Source of the DNA: JALYGY01 sp963800975
GTDB lineage: Bacteria > Actinomycetota > Rubrobacteria > Rubrobacterales > Rubrobacteraceae
Assembly (NCBI GenBank): GCA_963800975.1
Contig: CAWDDB010000008.1
Location: 1,054,001 to 1,118,000 of the forward strand
Reading direction: 5' to 3'
Length of the DNA stretch: 64,000 nt
Position 1 is the stretch's first letter; every line of letters starts with the position of its first letter. The notes under the pieces were generated by a model. The model ran no database searches and was not told where the DNA came from. It was given only the letters and a program-made list of their open reading frames with translations. The position numbers were made by a program, and so were the translations under genes. This document shows positions 32,201 through 40,538 of the stretch, piece after piece.

Positions 32201-32852
32201 TTACCGGCGGGCGACCGAACTGCTGCAGATGGCATACGAGGAGTCCGAAGCACCGGAGGAACTGTTCGGCAAAGCGGAGACCCTGATGCTCCTGGGCACG
32301 GTGCTTCACCGCTCGCTCGAAAGGCCGCAAGAGGCCCTTGAGGCTTGCGAAGAAGCCGCCAGCATATACCGGCGGCTCGCAGACCCGCTCAGGCTGCGGA
32401 AGCTCTTGATGAGCATAGCCGGTCTGCGTTGGCGGACGGGAGACCCGGAAGGCTCCGCCCGCGACTACGAGGAGGCTCTGAGGTTGGCTCGCGAGCACGG
32501 CGAAGCGGCACACGAAGCCGCCGCCCTGGCCAGCATGAGCGTGGTCTACCGCGACCTGGGCCGCCTCAAAGAGTCCGTGCGGCACGGCCGGGCCGCGCTC
32601 GAGCTACTGCGTAACCTGGACGACTCGCAAGCCGAGGCCTACGTGCTGAGTAGCTTGGCCGAGAGCCACCACAAGCTCGGGCAACACCCGAGCGCCCTAA
32701 CCTACCTCAAGCGGTCCTTGCGCCTGCGCCGCGAGATTGGGGACAGAGAAGGCGAGGTCGGGGTCCTCCACGACCTGTCCAGGGTTTACGAAGCCCTGGA
32801 CGAGGCTGACCTCAGTCGAAAAGCTCGGAAAGAAGCTATGTCGAGAGGATAA
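29253..32852 (+). CDS. SARP-family transcriptional regulator (wHTH-BTAD-AAA ATPase-TPR)
   Basis: 1199 aa from the GTG at 29253 behind GAGAGGAC. Domain order: OmpR/PhoB-type winged helix (about 1-95; ISLLGEFRVMRDG, RPGRVFSRDEIFEALWPD, AERSLRVTVSLLRRILEP); bacterial transcriptional activator domain (about 100-250, e.g. FREDLHRRLMLYHYSAGEQALALRAF); a STAND-type ATPase (Walker A VEGEAGVGKTRLVEEF near 316, Walker B LVIFVDDVQWADP near 420); and TPR repeats from about 690 to the end, 30-40 residues each (e.g. ALEAALQALWIHRELGYRRAEAG). Large AfsR/MalT-like regulators of this type bind direct repeats over -35 and respond to a ligand through the ATPase/TPR half. Intact. Confidence 0.92.
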   Translation: MVRTTSIKISLLGEFRVMRDGVLLGSEEWDRQKTRSLLKLLLTRPGRVFSRDEIFEALWPDTSPEAAERSLRVTVSLLRRILEPDLERGSESRYVRRQRPGYLFDREAGCEVDLWEFQERQAKGEAAQESGRIDEAIEEYREALDLVRGEYLAEDPYEEWAMEARGEWLERRLSVLSSLSECLALQGRYTVAVEVCNEAVALDGFREDLHRRLMLYHYSAGEQALALRAFRSYAGTLKEEIGATPSPELVRLKERIEARDVPGIDELRRYPKPRRPMRLPYALSRTQFVGRDREYAMLAERLRETMAGAGGVVAVEGEAGVGKTRLVEEFLGYARSRGIGTLSGRCYERELGPPLEPVTEALGSVADVGQLVSKDSDRYEEEVSYLWAAKPYDVTRIYHTLTRHLVRESCGEGHEALVIFVDDVQWADPATLDFLSYLARRISGEKILLVFSYRREEAGGISGWLEGLAERRVSTTLSLDRLSLEDLTQILTRMSSRRFGELPLLADFLYRESEGNPFYAVEYLRWLIESGAIRIDSRRRISGLESETLEEGGLPTGVRALIRAHLGGLEDEAREILELAAVIGRRYDLELLSSATGRGEARILGIIEPLISSGLIVETEAAKTYNFSHDKLRQTLYADISHPRCSALHLRVARALDKDGGEPAELAHHYLQAREWRPALEYLVLSAQRAGENYAWQTALKSYARALEVVEKLPDTDEERFDLLAARERFLEHVDRREERARTAEKMLDLARRLGDKDRIAEAHIRRIGVLMALADPAGAAEAGQEAMSIFRQLGDKAGEARAHRELGYVCWMNRHYAGALEAALQALWIHRELGYRRAEAGDAGNIANVYRSMGDYDSAIRWTKEAFRIDRELGDRLGEAFRLASMAKIQRLRGDLETALELNLESLLALDKFGTKYLTVNQHISCGTLCLSLEDPEEALRHFRDAARFSREKVYTRDEGYSLMGVGAALEQRDDPSGAAEHYRRATELLQMAYEESEAPEELFGKAETLMLLGTVLHRSLERPQEALEACEEAASIYRRLADPLRLRKLLMSIAGLRWRTGDPEGSARDYEEALRLAREHGEAAHEAAALASMSVVYRDLGRLKESVRHGRAALELLRNLDDSQAEAYVLSSLAESHHKLGQHPSALTYLKRSLRLRREIGDREGEVGVLHDLSRVYEALDEADLSRKARKEAMSRG

Positions 32853-32902
32853 ACGGTGAGGTAAGCGCGGGAAGCCGTCACCGTAGGGAAAGGAGCAACG
32901 AG

Positions 32903-33166
32903 ATGCCGAAATACCATGTGGTTCGTACCGTGGGGCAGCTCGCCGAAGAGGATATCGAAGCCGCGGTCCAGAGATCGCTAGAGGCCGTCGACCAGCTGCC
33001 GGGGGTGCGTTGGATCCGCTCCTACTATTCCGCCGAGGAGGGGAAGCTCTACTGCGAGTACGAGGCCCCGAGCGCGGAACTCGTATTCGAGCATGCGAGA
33101 AGGGCGCAGTTACCGATCGACCGGGCTGACGTGGTGCAAGAGCTAGAACCTTCGATGTTCCGCTGA
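32903..33166 (+). CDS. DUF4242-type small protein
   Basis: 87 aa, starting MPKYHVVRTVGQLAEEDIEAA behind GGAAAGGAGCAACG. Pattern PGVRWIRSYYSAEEGKLYCEYEAPSAELVFEHARRAQLPID fits DUF4242 (nickel-responsive-like ferredoxin fold), with Cys and nearby acidic residues that could hold metal. Fifty bases after the SARP regulator and on the same strand, so possibly co-transcribed with it. Confidence 0.78.
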   Translation: MPKYHVVRTVGQLAEEDIEAAVQRSLEAVDQLPGVRWIRSYYSAEEGKLYCEYEAPSAELVFEHARRAQLPIDRADVVQELEPSMFR

Positions 33167-33215
33167 TCGCTTCTGGAGGCATCGTCGTCGGGGACGTGAG
33201 TCGCGGGAACAACCA

Positions 33216-33247
33216 CGCGCCGCTCCACTCCCCAGCCTACCGGCGCG
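33216..33247. terminator. Possible bidirectional terminator
   Basis: CGCGCCG (33216-33222) pairs with CGGCGCG (33241-33247) across an 18-base loop, between the convergent ends of the DUF4242 and amidase genes. No clear U-tract. Confidence 0.4.
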
Positions 33248-33269
33248 GATCTAAGGATCGACCTCGGTG

Positions 33270-34076
33270 TTAGTTGCCGTACACCGCCGGGTTCCGATCT
33301 CCGAGGGCGTGGGAGAGGTCCGTTAGCCTCTTCTCGTGTTGTGCCCTCGCGAGGTCCACCTCAGCGTAGATCGAACGCTCCTCGGACGCTGGCGCGAGCG
33401 CCAGAACGCCACCGGTCGCGTCGACCATGCAGCTGCGGCCCAGGTAGCCGTCCCCGACCCGGTTGGCGGCGGCGACGAAGATGCGGTTGGCGTTGGCGGC
33501 GGCGATGCAATGGACGTCGAGCATCGTGAGGTCTCCCCGGCGCTGGTGCTCCGGGACCCAGTCGTCGGGGGCGTTGGACGGGATGCAGATGATCTCGGCT
33601 CCCCCCATTGCGAGGGCGCGGGCAGCCTCGGGAAACCAGGCGTCGTAGCAGACGAGCAACCCGATCCTGCCCAGCGGGGTGTCGAAGGTCGGCAGATCGC
33701 ATCCCGGCTCGTACAGGAGCTTCTCCGTGTCCCAGAGGTGCGTCTTGCGGTAGCGTCCGAACGTCCCGGGTCCCAGCAAGACGGCGGAGTTGTGGAGGAT
33801 GTCTCCGTCCCTCTCCAGGATCCCGCCGACGACGCAGACGCCCGATCCTTCGGCCTCCCATCTCCATGCTTCGACGGTCGGGCCACCAGGGAGCACCTCC
33901 GCGAGGTCCACGGCTAGGTCGCGAGAGCCAAGGTCGCATCCCGAGTTTGCGAGTTCCGGGAGGACCACGAGGTCGGCGCCTTCCGCGGTCGCCTGCCGGA
34001 TGAAGTGGAGGGAGCGGTCGAGATTAAGGTCGGGATCCCCGTCCCTAACGGAGTACTGGGCGCAGGCGACGCGCAC
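33270..34076 (-). CDS. Carbon-nitrogen hydrolase (nitrilase superfamily amidase)
   Basis: 268 aa from the GTG at 34076, which directly abuts the birA stop (TAG-GTG). The nitrilase triad is present: Glu41 (VVLPELANSG), Lys111 (YRKTHLWD) and Cys143 (LLVCYDAWFPE), with DWVPEHQRRGDL and GRSCMVDATGGVLA typical of N-carbamoyl/omega-amidase-like members. Cytoplasmic. Last gene of the B12 operon by position, but no direct role in cobalamin synthesis is known to me; it may be a passenger, or might process an amide by-product. Substrate not predictable. Confidence 0.85.
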   Translation of the reverse strand: MRVACAQYSVRDGDPDLNLDRSLHFIRQATAEGADLVVLPELANSGCDLGSRDLAVDLAEVLPGGPTVEAWRWEAEGSGVCVVGGILERDGDILHNSAVLLGPGTFGRYRKTHLWDTEKLLYEPGCDLPTFDTPLGRIGLLVCYDAWFPEAARALAMGGAEIICIPSNAPDDWVPEHQRRGDLTMLDVHCIAAANANRIFVAAANRVGDGYLGRSCMVDATGGVLALAPASEERSIYAEVDLARAQHEKRLTDLSHALGDRNPAVYGN

Positions 34077-34895
34077 CTAGGATCCCCCGCGCCGGAGCTG
34101 TTCGACCTCGCCCTCGTACAGCTCGACCACGCCGTCGTCGGTCTGGAGGAGCAAGGCCCCCTCGGGGCCGAGATCCAGGGCCCTCCCTTCCAGCAGCGCA
34201 CCGAACCTGCGGACCCTGACCCGCTCCCCGAGGGTACAGTTCAGGGCTCGCCAGTCCTCGAGGATGGCCCCGAAGTCTTTTATCCGCCCCAGCTCGAACT
34301 CGAGGTGCGATAGCAGGGAGCCGAGAAGGGCGAGAAGGTCGACGTCGCGTCCCACCTCGGAGCGGAGGGTGGCGACCTCGTTCCCCGGCACCCCGAGGTC
34401 TTCGGGGTCCAGGTTGGCGTTGAGGCCCACGCCGAGGACGACGAAATCTACGCGGCGTCCCTCCCCGGCGTTTACCTTCTTGGCCGCGACGGGGACGCTC
34501 TCGGCGCTCGACTCGGCCAGGATGCCGCAGATCTTGCGCCCCCGCACCAGCAGGTCGTTGGGCCACTTGATCTCCGCGGCCGCCCCGAGGTCGCGCAGCG
34601 CCTTGGCCACCGCCACCGCCGCGGTCTGCGTGACACGCGGCGCAACACCGGTCGAGATCCCGGGTCGCAGCACGAGCGACATCCAGAGGCCCCCGGCCGG
34701 CGATCCCCACCTGCGTCCGAGCCGTCCCCTCCCACCGGTCTGGATCCTGGAGACCACGAGGGTGCCGTGCGGGGCGCCCGCGTGGGCGAGCTCGCGCGCA
34801 CGCGCCTGCGTCGAGCCAAGCTCCTCGTGCAGCTCGACGCTCGTCGCCAGTGGGCTTCCGAGACCCTCGACCGACTCCCGGCTCAACGCGCTCAA
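34077..34895 (-). CDS. birA: Biotin-[acetyl-CoA-carboxylase] ligase
   Basis: 272 aa from the TTG at 34895, overlapping the cobT stop as TTGA. Single-domain BirA without the N-terminal DNA-binding HTH, so it cannot act as the E. coli-style repressor. Motifs: STQARARELAHAGAPHGTLVV, the biotin-binding GGRGRLGRRWGSPAGGLWMS (GRGRxGRxW), and KWPNDLLVRGRKICGILAESS. C-terminal SH3-like domain at about 215-272. Attaches biotin to carboxylase carrier proteins. Its presence between cobT and the amidase is odd but co-transcription looks certain from spacing. Confidence 0.9.
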   Translation of the reverse strand: MSALSRESVEGLGSPLATSVELHEELGSTQARARELAHAGAPHGTLVVSRIQTGGRGRLGRRWGSPAGGLWMSLVLRPGISTGVAPRVTQTAAVAVAKALRDLGAAAEIKWPNDLLVRGRKICGILAESSAESVPVAAKKVNAGEGRRVDFVVLGVGLNANLDPEDLGVPGNEVATLRSEVGRDVDLLALLGSLLSHLEFELGRIKDFGAILEDWRALNCTLGERVRVRRFGALLEGRALDLGPEGALLLQTDDGVVELYEGEVEQLRRGGS

Positions 34896-35954
34896 GCTAT
34901 GCCGGCCTCCTGCAGCGTCGTCATCTCGTCCATCACCCTGGCCGCGGATTGCACGAGCGGGACGGCAAGCAAGCCGCCCGTCCCCTCGCCGAGGCGCAGG
35001 CCCAGGTCGAGCAGGGGATCTAGCCCCAGAGCGCCCAGAGCGACCCCGGCCCCTGGCTCGGCCGACAGATGCCCGGCTACCAGGTAGTCCACACTGTGGG
35101 ACGCGAGCCCGCGGGCGGCGAGCGCCGCCGCGTCGGAGACGATGCCGTCGAGAACGACCGGAACCCCGTAGACGGCGCCCATCAGGATCACGCCCACCAG
35201 CGCCGCGTGCTCCAGGCCGCCTAGCGCCGCGAGTACGCCGACTGGATCGTTGGGGTCTGGACCGTGGAGCCGGAGCGCTTCCTCTACGACACGCGTTTTT
35301 CGGGCCAGCGTCGCGTCGTCTATGCCGGTGCCGCGGCCGGTCACCTCGCTCGCCGGGCGGCCGGCGAAGGCCGCGACGAGGCAGGCCGCTGGCGTTGTGT
35401 TTCCGATGCCCATGTCGCCTGTCACGAGCAGGTCGACGCCGCCGCTCTCGACCAGCTCCTCGGCGACGCCGGCCCCCGCGAGGATCGCCCGCGCCGCTTC
35501 CTCCCGGCTCGTCGCGGGGCCCCCACTCAGGTCCTCCGTTCCAGGCCTCACCTTCGCCGTGCGCAATAGGGGATGATCCTCGAGGCGCGAGGCGACGCCG
35601 ACGTCGAGGACGCTGACCCGCGCGCCCACCGTACGGGCGAAGGCGTTGACCGCGGCGCCGCCGGCGCAGAAGTTCTCGACCATCGCCGCCGTCACCTCCG
35701 CGGGCCACGGCGAGACGCCTCGCGCCAGGACCCCGTGGTCCCCGGCGCAGATCACGACCGCGGGGTTCTCGGGGACGGGCGGCGGGCACTCCCCCGCCAT
35801 CCCGGCGAGCCGCGCACCCAGGGCTTCGAGCCGGCCCAGGCTACCCGGCGGCTTGAGCAGGCGCGGGATGGAGATCCCGCGCCCTGCGTGACGCTGCGGC
35901 GTCTGCGGGCTCCACCTCGGCGGCGAGCTCTCTGACCCGCTCCTCGAAGGCCAC
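34892..35954 (-). CDS. cobT: Nicotinate-nucleotide-dimethylbenzimidazole phosphoribosyltransferase (one +1 frameshift)
   Basis: Makes alpha-ribazole phosphate, the lower ligand precursor of B12. The main frame begins only at MAGECPPPVPENPAVV (35800), but conserved N-terminal sequence precedes it: RLLKPPGSLGRLEALGARLAG in the same frame without a start, and before that, in another frame, VAFEERVRELAAEVEPADAA from the GTG at 35954, two bases after the cbiX stop. A one-base surplus in a CCC/GGG run near 35866 would join them into a normal ~350-aa CobT. Later motifs are intact: CAGDHGV, GDMGIGNTTPAACLVAA, DGIVSDAAALAA, and EPGAG for the catalytic Glu region. Called as a gene with a frameshift. 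Confidence 0.85.
35860..35883. other. Perfect 10-bp inverted repeat at the cobT frameshift
   Basis: GGCGCGGGAT (35860-35869) and ATCCCGCGCC (35874-35883) pair perfectly around four bases, inside the cobT coding sequence exactly where the reading frame changes. Could stall a polymerase or ribosome, or cause a sequencing compression. Confidence 0.6.
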
Positions 35955-35956
35955 GG

Positions 35957-36874
35957 CTAGTGGTGACGGTGGTGGTCGTGTCCGGGCTCGTCGGGATGGT
36001 AGTGGGGGGTCGCCGGGGCGCCAACCTTCTCCTCGAAGCCGGGGAGGGCCACGCGGTGCACGCAGACGTCGCAATTCATCCGGATGTCCCCCTCGAAAGA
36101 CTCGCGGTAGCGGGCCAGGACCAGGTCGGCTACCCGCGCGTCCGGCCCGAAGTAGCCGGCGTAGCGCACGTCGACGTCCGGGTTGGCTCGAGCGAAGGCT
36201 CGGCTCTGCCCGCGGATGCGTTCCTCGAGCACGCCGGTGAAGAGGAAGTAGGAGAAGACGGCGACCCGCCGGTAGCCCAGCGTCTTGCAGCGCTCCAGGG
36301 CCTCGGCCACGCCGGGCGGGGTTAGGCTCACGTAGGCGGTCTCGACTAGCGGGTACGGCCGTCCCTCGAAGAACAGTCGGGCCATCTTGGCGAGGTCGCT
36401 GTTGGCGTCGGGGTCCGAGGAGCCGCGGCCCACGATCAGGACCGCGGTATCTTCTTTCTCGCCCTCGAGGACGGTCTCGGAGACGCGTTCGTCCAGGAGT
36501 TCCAGGAGCTCCGGCCTGAGGCCGAGCGCGCGCCCGTAGCGGAATTCGAGGCCGGGGTGGGTTAGCCTCTCGCGCACCAGCGTCGCGGGTACGTCGTCCT
36601 TGGCGTGGCCCGCGGCGAGCAGCATGAGCGGCACGGCGGAGATCTCGCGCGCTCCCCGGCCCGCCAGGCGGCTCACGCACTCGGAGATGGGGGGCCGCGA
36701 GAGCTCGATAAACCCGCCCTCGACCGGCACCGGGGCATCGTGGCGTACGCGGGAGACGAGCTCGTGGAACTCGGCCGCGCCGCGCGGGTCGCGGCTGCCA
36801 TGACCCACGATCAGAAGCGCGGGCGCGCCGTCTTGCAGCCTGTCCCCGTTTGCCGCGATGGGCAGATCTCTCAA
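35957..36874 (-). CDS. cbiX: Sirohydrochlorin cobaltochelatase, two-domain CbiX
   Basis: 305 aa from the TTG at 36874, overlapping the cobH stop as TTGA with GAGGAGGG upstream. Two tandem CbiX domains: the first with ALLIVGHGSRDPRGAAEF and PLMLLAAGHAKDDVP (metal-ligand His residues), the second with VLIVGRGSSDPDANSD and AVFSYFLFTGVLEERIRG. The C-terminal CDVCVHR plus a His/Asp-rich tail (HYHPDEPGHDHHRHH) likely binds or stores cobalt; CDVC may be a redox or metal site. Inserts Co2+ into sirohydrochlorin at the start of the oxygen-independent route. Coexists with CobN in this operon. Confidence 0.9.
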   Translation of the reverse strand: MRDLPIAANGDRLQDGAPALLIVGHGSRDPRGAAEFHELVSRVRHDAPVPVEGGFIELSRPPISECVSRLAGRGAREISAVPLMLLAAGHAKDDVPATLVRERLTHPGLEFRYGRALGLRPELLELLDERVSETVLEGEKEDTAVLIVGRGSSDPDANSDLAKMARLFFEGRPYPLVETAYVSLTPPGVAEALERCKTLGYRRVAVFSYFLFTGVLEERIRGQSRAFARANPDVDVRYAGYFGPDARVADLVLARYRESFEGDIRMNCDVCVHRVALPGFEEKVGAPATPHYHPDEPGHDHHRHH

Positions 36875-37458
36875 GTTCCCTCCTCGAAGTACAGTAGGGC
36901 GTTCAGCGCCGCCGCGGCGACCGCCGACCCGCCTTTGGGGCCGCGGTTGGCCACGGCCGGCAGGCCGCTCTCGATCAACCTGTCTTTGGACTCGGCCGCG
37001 CCGACGAACCCGACCGGCAACCCGACGACGAGCGCCGGCCTGGCGTCGAGCTCGAGCAGCTCGCAGAGCGCCGTCGGCGCGTTCCCCACCACCCACACGG
37101 CGCCGTCGCCGGCCTCCTGCCGGGCGAGCCTGAATCCGGCGGCGGAGCGGGTGATGCCGAGGCGCTCGGCCATCTCCTGCGCGCGCCCGTCGGAGACGAA
37201 GCAGAGCGCCTCGCGCGCCGTGATGCCAGCGGCCACCATCCGCACGTCGGCGACGATGGGGACGCCGGAGCGCAGGGCTCCGAGGCCCTGCCTCAGGGCG
37301 GCCTCGTCCAGGACGAGGCTCTCGGCGTACTCGGGGTCGGCGGAGGCGTGGATCACGCGCTCCGCCACCGCGCGAGAGAGCGGCCCGAGGTGCGACAGGT
37401 CGACGAGATCCCGCAGCCGGCGGTAGCTCTCGTTCTCGATAGGGTGCGCACGCCTCAA
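36871..37458 (-). CDS. cobH: Precorrin-8X methylmutase
   Basis: 195 aa from the TTG at 37458, overlapping the ferredoxin stop as TTGA. CbiC/CobH fold: HPIENESYRRLRD near the start, AERVIHASADPEYAESL with the catalytic His (about His37), IVADVRMVAAGIT, GNAPTALCELLEL and GLPVGFVGAAESKDRL. Moves the C-11 methyl group to C-12, forming (hydrogeno)cobyrinate. Complete length for the family. Confidence 0.93.
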   Translation of the reverse strand: MRRAHPIENESYRRLRDLVDLSHLGPLSRAVAERVIHASADPEYAESLVLDEAALRQGLGALRSGVPIVADVRMVAAGITAREALCFVSDGRAQEMAERLGITRSAAGFRLARQEAGDGAVWVVGNAPTALCELLELDARPALVVGLPVGFVGAAESKDRLIESGLPAVANRGPKGGSAVAAAALNALLYFEEGT

Positions 37459-37655
37459 CTATCCCCCCGTACCACCTGGACGCAGGCCGCAACCGGGCAC
37501 ACCTCGGCGCACTCGGCGCAACCCGTGCAACGGTCCTCCAGCACGACGAGGGGCGAAGGGGAGCCCCTGGGCGCGGGTCGTATGGCCTTCTCCGGGCAGG
37601 TCTTTATGCAGGCCCCGCAGCCGGCGCACTGGTCCGTCACGGCGAACACCCTCAT
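37455..37655 (-). CDS. Ferredoxin, 2[4Fe-4S]
   Basis: 66 aa with two clusters of Cys: CAGCGACIKTCP and CTGCAECAEVCP, the CxxCxxCxxxCP pattern for two [4Fe-4S] clusters. Start ATG overlaps the cobJ stop (ATGA), and its own stop overlaps cobH. Within a B12 operon it probably feeds electrons to a reduction in ring contraction or to cobalt reduction before adenosylation; this is inference. Confidence 0.9.
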   Translation of the reverse strand: MRVFAVTDQCAGCGACIKTCPEKAIRPAPRGSPSPLVVLEDRCTGCAECAEVCPVAACVQVVRGDS

Positions 37656-39339
37656 GCCATGTACCCTCGAGGCGTTACCATCCTCCCGGCCCGGACCTCC
37701 GTCTGCGAGCTACCGACTATAACGACGGTGAGCATGTCCACGTCCTCGGTTCGCAGCGAGCCGAGGTCGGTCAGGGAGACTTCCTGCCCCGCGCGGTAGG
37801 CGTCCCTCACGACGCCGACGGGAGTATCCGGGGGGCGATTCTGGAGCAGGATCTCGCGCGCCTTGCCGAGCTGCCAGTCGCGTCCCCTAGAGCGCGGGTT
37901 GTACAGCGAGACGACGAAGTCGGCCTCGGCTGCGGCCCGCACCCGCTCCCGGATGACCTCCCACGGCGTAAGGAGATCCGAGAGGCTGATCGAGCAGTGG
38001 TCGTGCCCAAGCGGCGAGCCGAGCAGAGAGGCCGCGGCCTGCGCCGCCGTGATCCCCGGCACGACGATGACCTCGACCTCTTCGTCCGCCAGCTCGAGCG
38101 CCGGGGACGCCATCGCGTAGACGCCCGCGTCCCCGCTCGAGACCAGCGCGACGCTCCCCCCAGCACGCGCCTCCGCGAGCGCCTCCTCCGCGCGCTCGAC
38201 CTCGCGCCCGAGCGGCGGCGTGGATATCCTCGTTCCCGGACGCAGCAGGTGCCTCACGCGGTCCACGTACTGCCCGAGCCCGACCACCAGCTCGGAGGCG
38301 GCCAGCGCCTCGCGGGCGAGGGGTGGGATCAGGGCGTCGTCTCCGGGCCCGAGGCCGACGAGGAAGAGCCTGCCTCGCGCCGGCAGCCTCCCCACCGCGA
38401 CGGTCGCCATCGCGGATTTCCGCTTCTCCAGGGCCAGGGCCGCCCCGCTCGCGAGCACCGACGCCTCAGCGACGCTCGGCGTCCCGACGGCGTCCCTGAC
38501 GACCGGCGAAGGATTCGGCACCCGCGCCCGAGCAAGCACGCTCGCGGGGTGGAACCGAAGCGGCACGCCGAGCTTGCCGGCTGCCTCGAGCAAGCCGGGC
38601 TTCGTCCGCCTTGGCCTCGACGCTGCTGAGTGCGGCGACGCTCCTGTTGGCCAGGCCGGCCTCCCGCAGGGATCTCCCGAGGAGATCGAGTATCTCTCCG
38701 CAACTCGCCCCCCTGCTGCAACCGATCCCCGCAATAAGCGACGGCGGGCGGTAGACGACGGCTGGACGCGGCACGTCACCGGTCCGGTCGGACACAAAGA
38801 TCACGGGCGGTTCCACCTTATCTGTCCGCACCACGTTCTCCGGTAGCGGGCCGAAGGGCCTGCGAACGTCGGAGACCAGGTTTACCCGCTCCCCCGACAC
38901 CAGCGCCGCCCCGACCGCCGCGAGGTCCGAGCCGTCCTCGACCCGGAGGCCAAGGTCAGTCCCGAGTTGGTCGAGCGCCTGGACGCCAACGGCGTCGCTC
39001 GCGGTGGTCACGACCGGCGTCGCTCCCAGCGCATCCGCGACGCGCTGGGCCAGCGCGTTGGCGCCGCCACCGTGTCCCCCCGCGAGCGCGACCGCAAAGC
39101 GCGCAGCGTCGTCCACGCAGACCACGCCAGGGTCCTTACGCTTGTCCTCGGAGCAGGGGCGCGACGAGCCGCGTTGCGGCGCCCGCGGCCAGAAACACGA
39201 CGATGCCTCCGCACTCTCCCCAGGCCCGCGGCAACGCCATTCCGGGCTTCTCCTCGTAGAGACGCGCGTCGGGCCAGGATCTCCTGAGGTGGTCGGCGTT
39301 CCTGCGGCCGTTGGCGGTCGCGGCGACGAGCCCGATCAC
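37652..39339 (-). CDS. CbiG-CobJ (CbiGH) fusion: cobalt-precorrin-5A hydrolase and precorrin-3B C17-methyltransferase, two frameshifts
   Basis: Three frame segments make one protein. Segment 1, from the GTG at 39339 (GTGA overlap with cobL), reads IGLVAATANGRR ... GIVVFLAAGAATRLVAPLL and then meets TAA at 39136. Segment 2 picks up EDKRKDPGVVCVDDAARFAVALAGGHGGGANALA ... AGIGCSRGASCGEI ... VAALSSVEAKADE. Segment 3 continues GLLEAAGKLGVPLRFHPASVL ... VPNPSPVVRDAVGTPSVAEA ... KRKSAMATVAVGR, the CbiG C-terminus, and runs on without a stop into CobJ/CbiH: FLVGLGPGDDALIPP ... LVSSGDAGVYAMASPALEL ... VPGITAAQAAASLLGSPLGHD ... VSLYNPRSRGRDWQLGKARE. Each shift (near 39150 and 38600) equals one extra C. 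CobJ part is intact. Confidence 0.85.
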
Positions 39340-40538
39340 CGTGCCCTCCCCGAAACGACGAAGACGGGGGTTTCGGCGGCGAGGCGGTGCAGTTGCCCTA
39401 CGCCCTTCGCGCGAGAGGCCTGCAGGAAAGTCGTCTCGACGTCGAGCCCGCAGTCCTCCAGGATTCTCCCCGCCGGGACGACGCGTTCCAGGCTTATGAG
39501 GCTCAGGACCACCGCTCGCCTGGCCCCGACGGCGCAGAGCTTGGCGATTTCCTCGAAACCCTCGCCCGAACCGCCGACGAACACGGCGTCGGGCTCGGGC
39601 AGGTCCCTCAACGCTCCCGGCGCCTCGCCCTCGACGACCCGCACGCGGACGCCGTGCCGGTCGGCGTTCTCCCGGATACGCTCGCAGCTAGTAGGATCCC
39701 GCTCGACCGCCACAACCGCAGCCCCGAGACGGGCGCACTCAACGGCCACGGAGCCGCTCCCGGCGCCGACGTCCCAGACCATATCCCCGGGGCCGGGGCC
39801 GAGCCGCGCGAGAACGAGCGCGCGGGTCTCGGACTTCGTGATCATGCCACCCCGGTGCTCGAAGGCGTCCTCGGACAACGCCCATCCCCCCGACCTTTCG
39901 GCACCGGAGGAGATCCAGCGCTTCCCTCCCGCGGCCGGTTCCACGTCGAGAACGAGCACCACGTTGGGGTCGCGCCACTCCTCACCCGCCACCTCCGCCG
40001 GCCCGCCCCGATAGAGACGCTCGTCGAGGTCGCCCAGCCTCTCTGCGACGATGAAGGTCCGCCCCCACCCCTCGAGCTCCCGCGCGAGCTCGGCCGGTCC
40101 GAACCCCGGCGAGGTGAGCACGGCCACTTTCGGTCGCGCCCGGCAGACGTTGACCGCGCGGCGCGGGTCGCGGCCGTGGGCGCTTACCGTGATGGCGTCG
40201 TCCCACGAGATGCCGGCGCGGGCGAAGGCGAGCGCGACGGAGGAGACGGCCGGAAGGACGCGCAGCTCGTCGGCGCCAAACCTCTCCCCCAGCAGGCGCA
40301 CGATGCCGAAGTAGCCAGGATCCCCGGACGCCAGCACCACGACCGGCCCCCCTGCACCCTCGATCCTGGCGAGCGCCCCCGAGAGGTCGCCTTCCAGGAC
40401 CACGCGGCGCCCCCTCTCGACGGCGAGCGCAGCCAGGTGTCGGCTCCCCCCCACAACGAGCGCGGCCGCTTCGAGGTAGGCCTCGGCTTCCGCGCCAAGG
40501 GGGCTCCCGTCGAGCCCGATCACGGTCACGCGGCTCAC
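39336..40538 (-). CDS. cobL: Precorrin-6Y C5,15-methyltransferase (decarboxylating), CbiE-CbiT fusion
   Basis: 400 aa from the GTG at 40538 (GTGA overlap with cbiD). CbiE part at about residues 1-200: VTVIGLDGSPLGAEAEAYL, VVLASGDPGYFGIVRLL, AVSSVALAFARAGISWDDA, VLTSPGFGPAELARELE. CbiT part from about 210: ITKSETRALVLARLGPGPGDMVWDVGAGSGSVAVECAR, the SAM-binding glycine loop, and PDAVFVGGSGEGFEEI. Methylates C-5 and C-15 and removes the C-12 acetate carboxyl. Complete. Confidence 0.93.
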   Translation of the reverse strand: MSRVTVIGLDGSPLGAEAEAYLEAAALVVGGSRHLAALAVERGRRVVLEGDLSGALARIEGAGGPVVVLASGDPGYFGIVRLLGERFGADELRVLPAVSSVALAFARAGISWDDAITVSAHGRDPRRAVNVCRARPKVAVLTSPGFGPAELARELEGWGRTFIVAERLGDLDERLYRGGPAEVAGEEWRDPNVVLVLDVEPAAGGKRWISSGAERSGGWALSEDAFEHRGGMITKSETRALVLARLGPGPGDMVWDVGAGSGSVAVECARLGAAVVAVERDPTSCERIRENADRHGVRVRVVEGEAPGALRDLPEPDAVFVGGSGEGFEEIAKLCAVGARRAVVLSLISLERVVPAGRILEDCGLDVETTFLQASRAKGVGQLHRLAAETPVFVVSGRAR

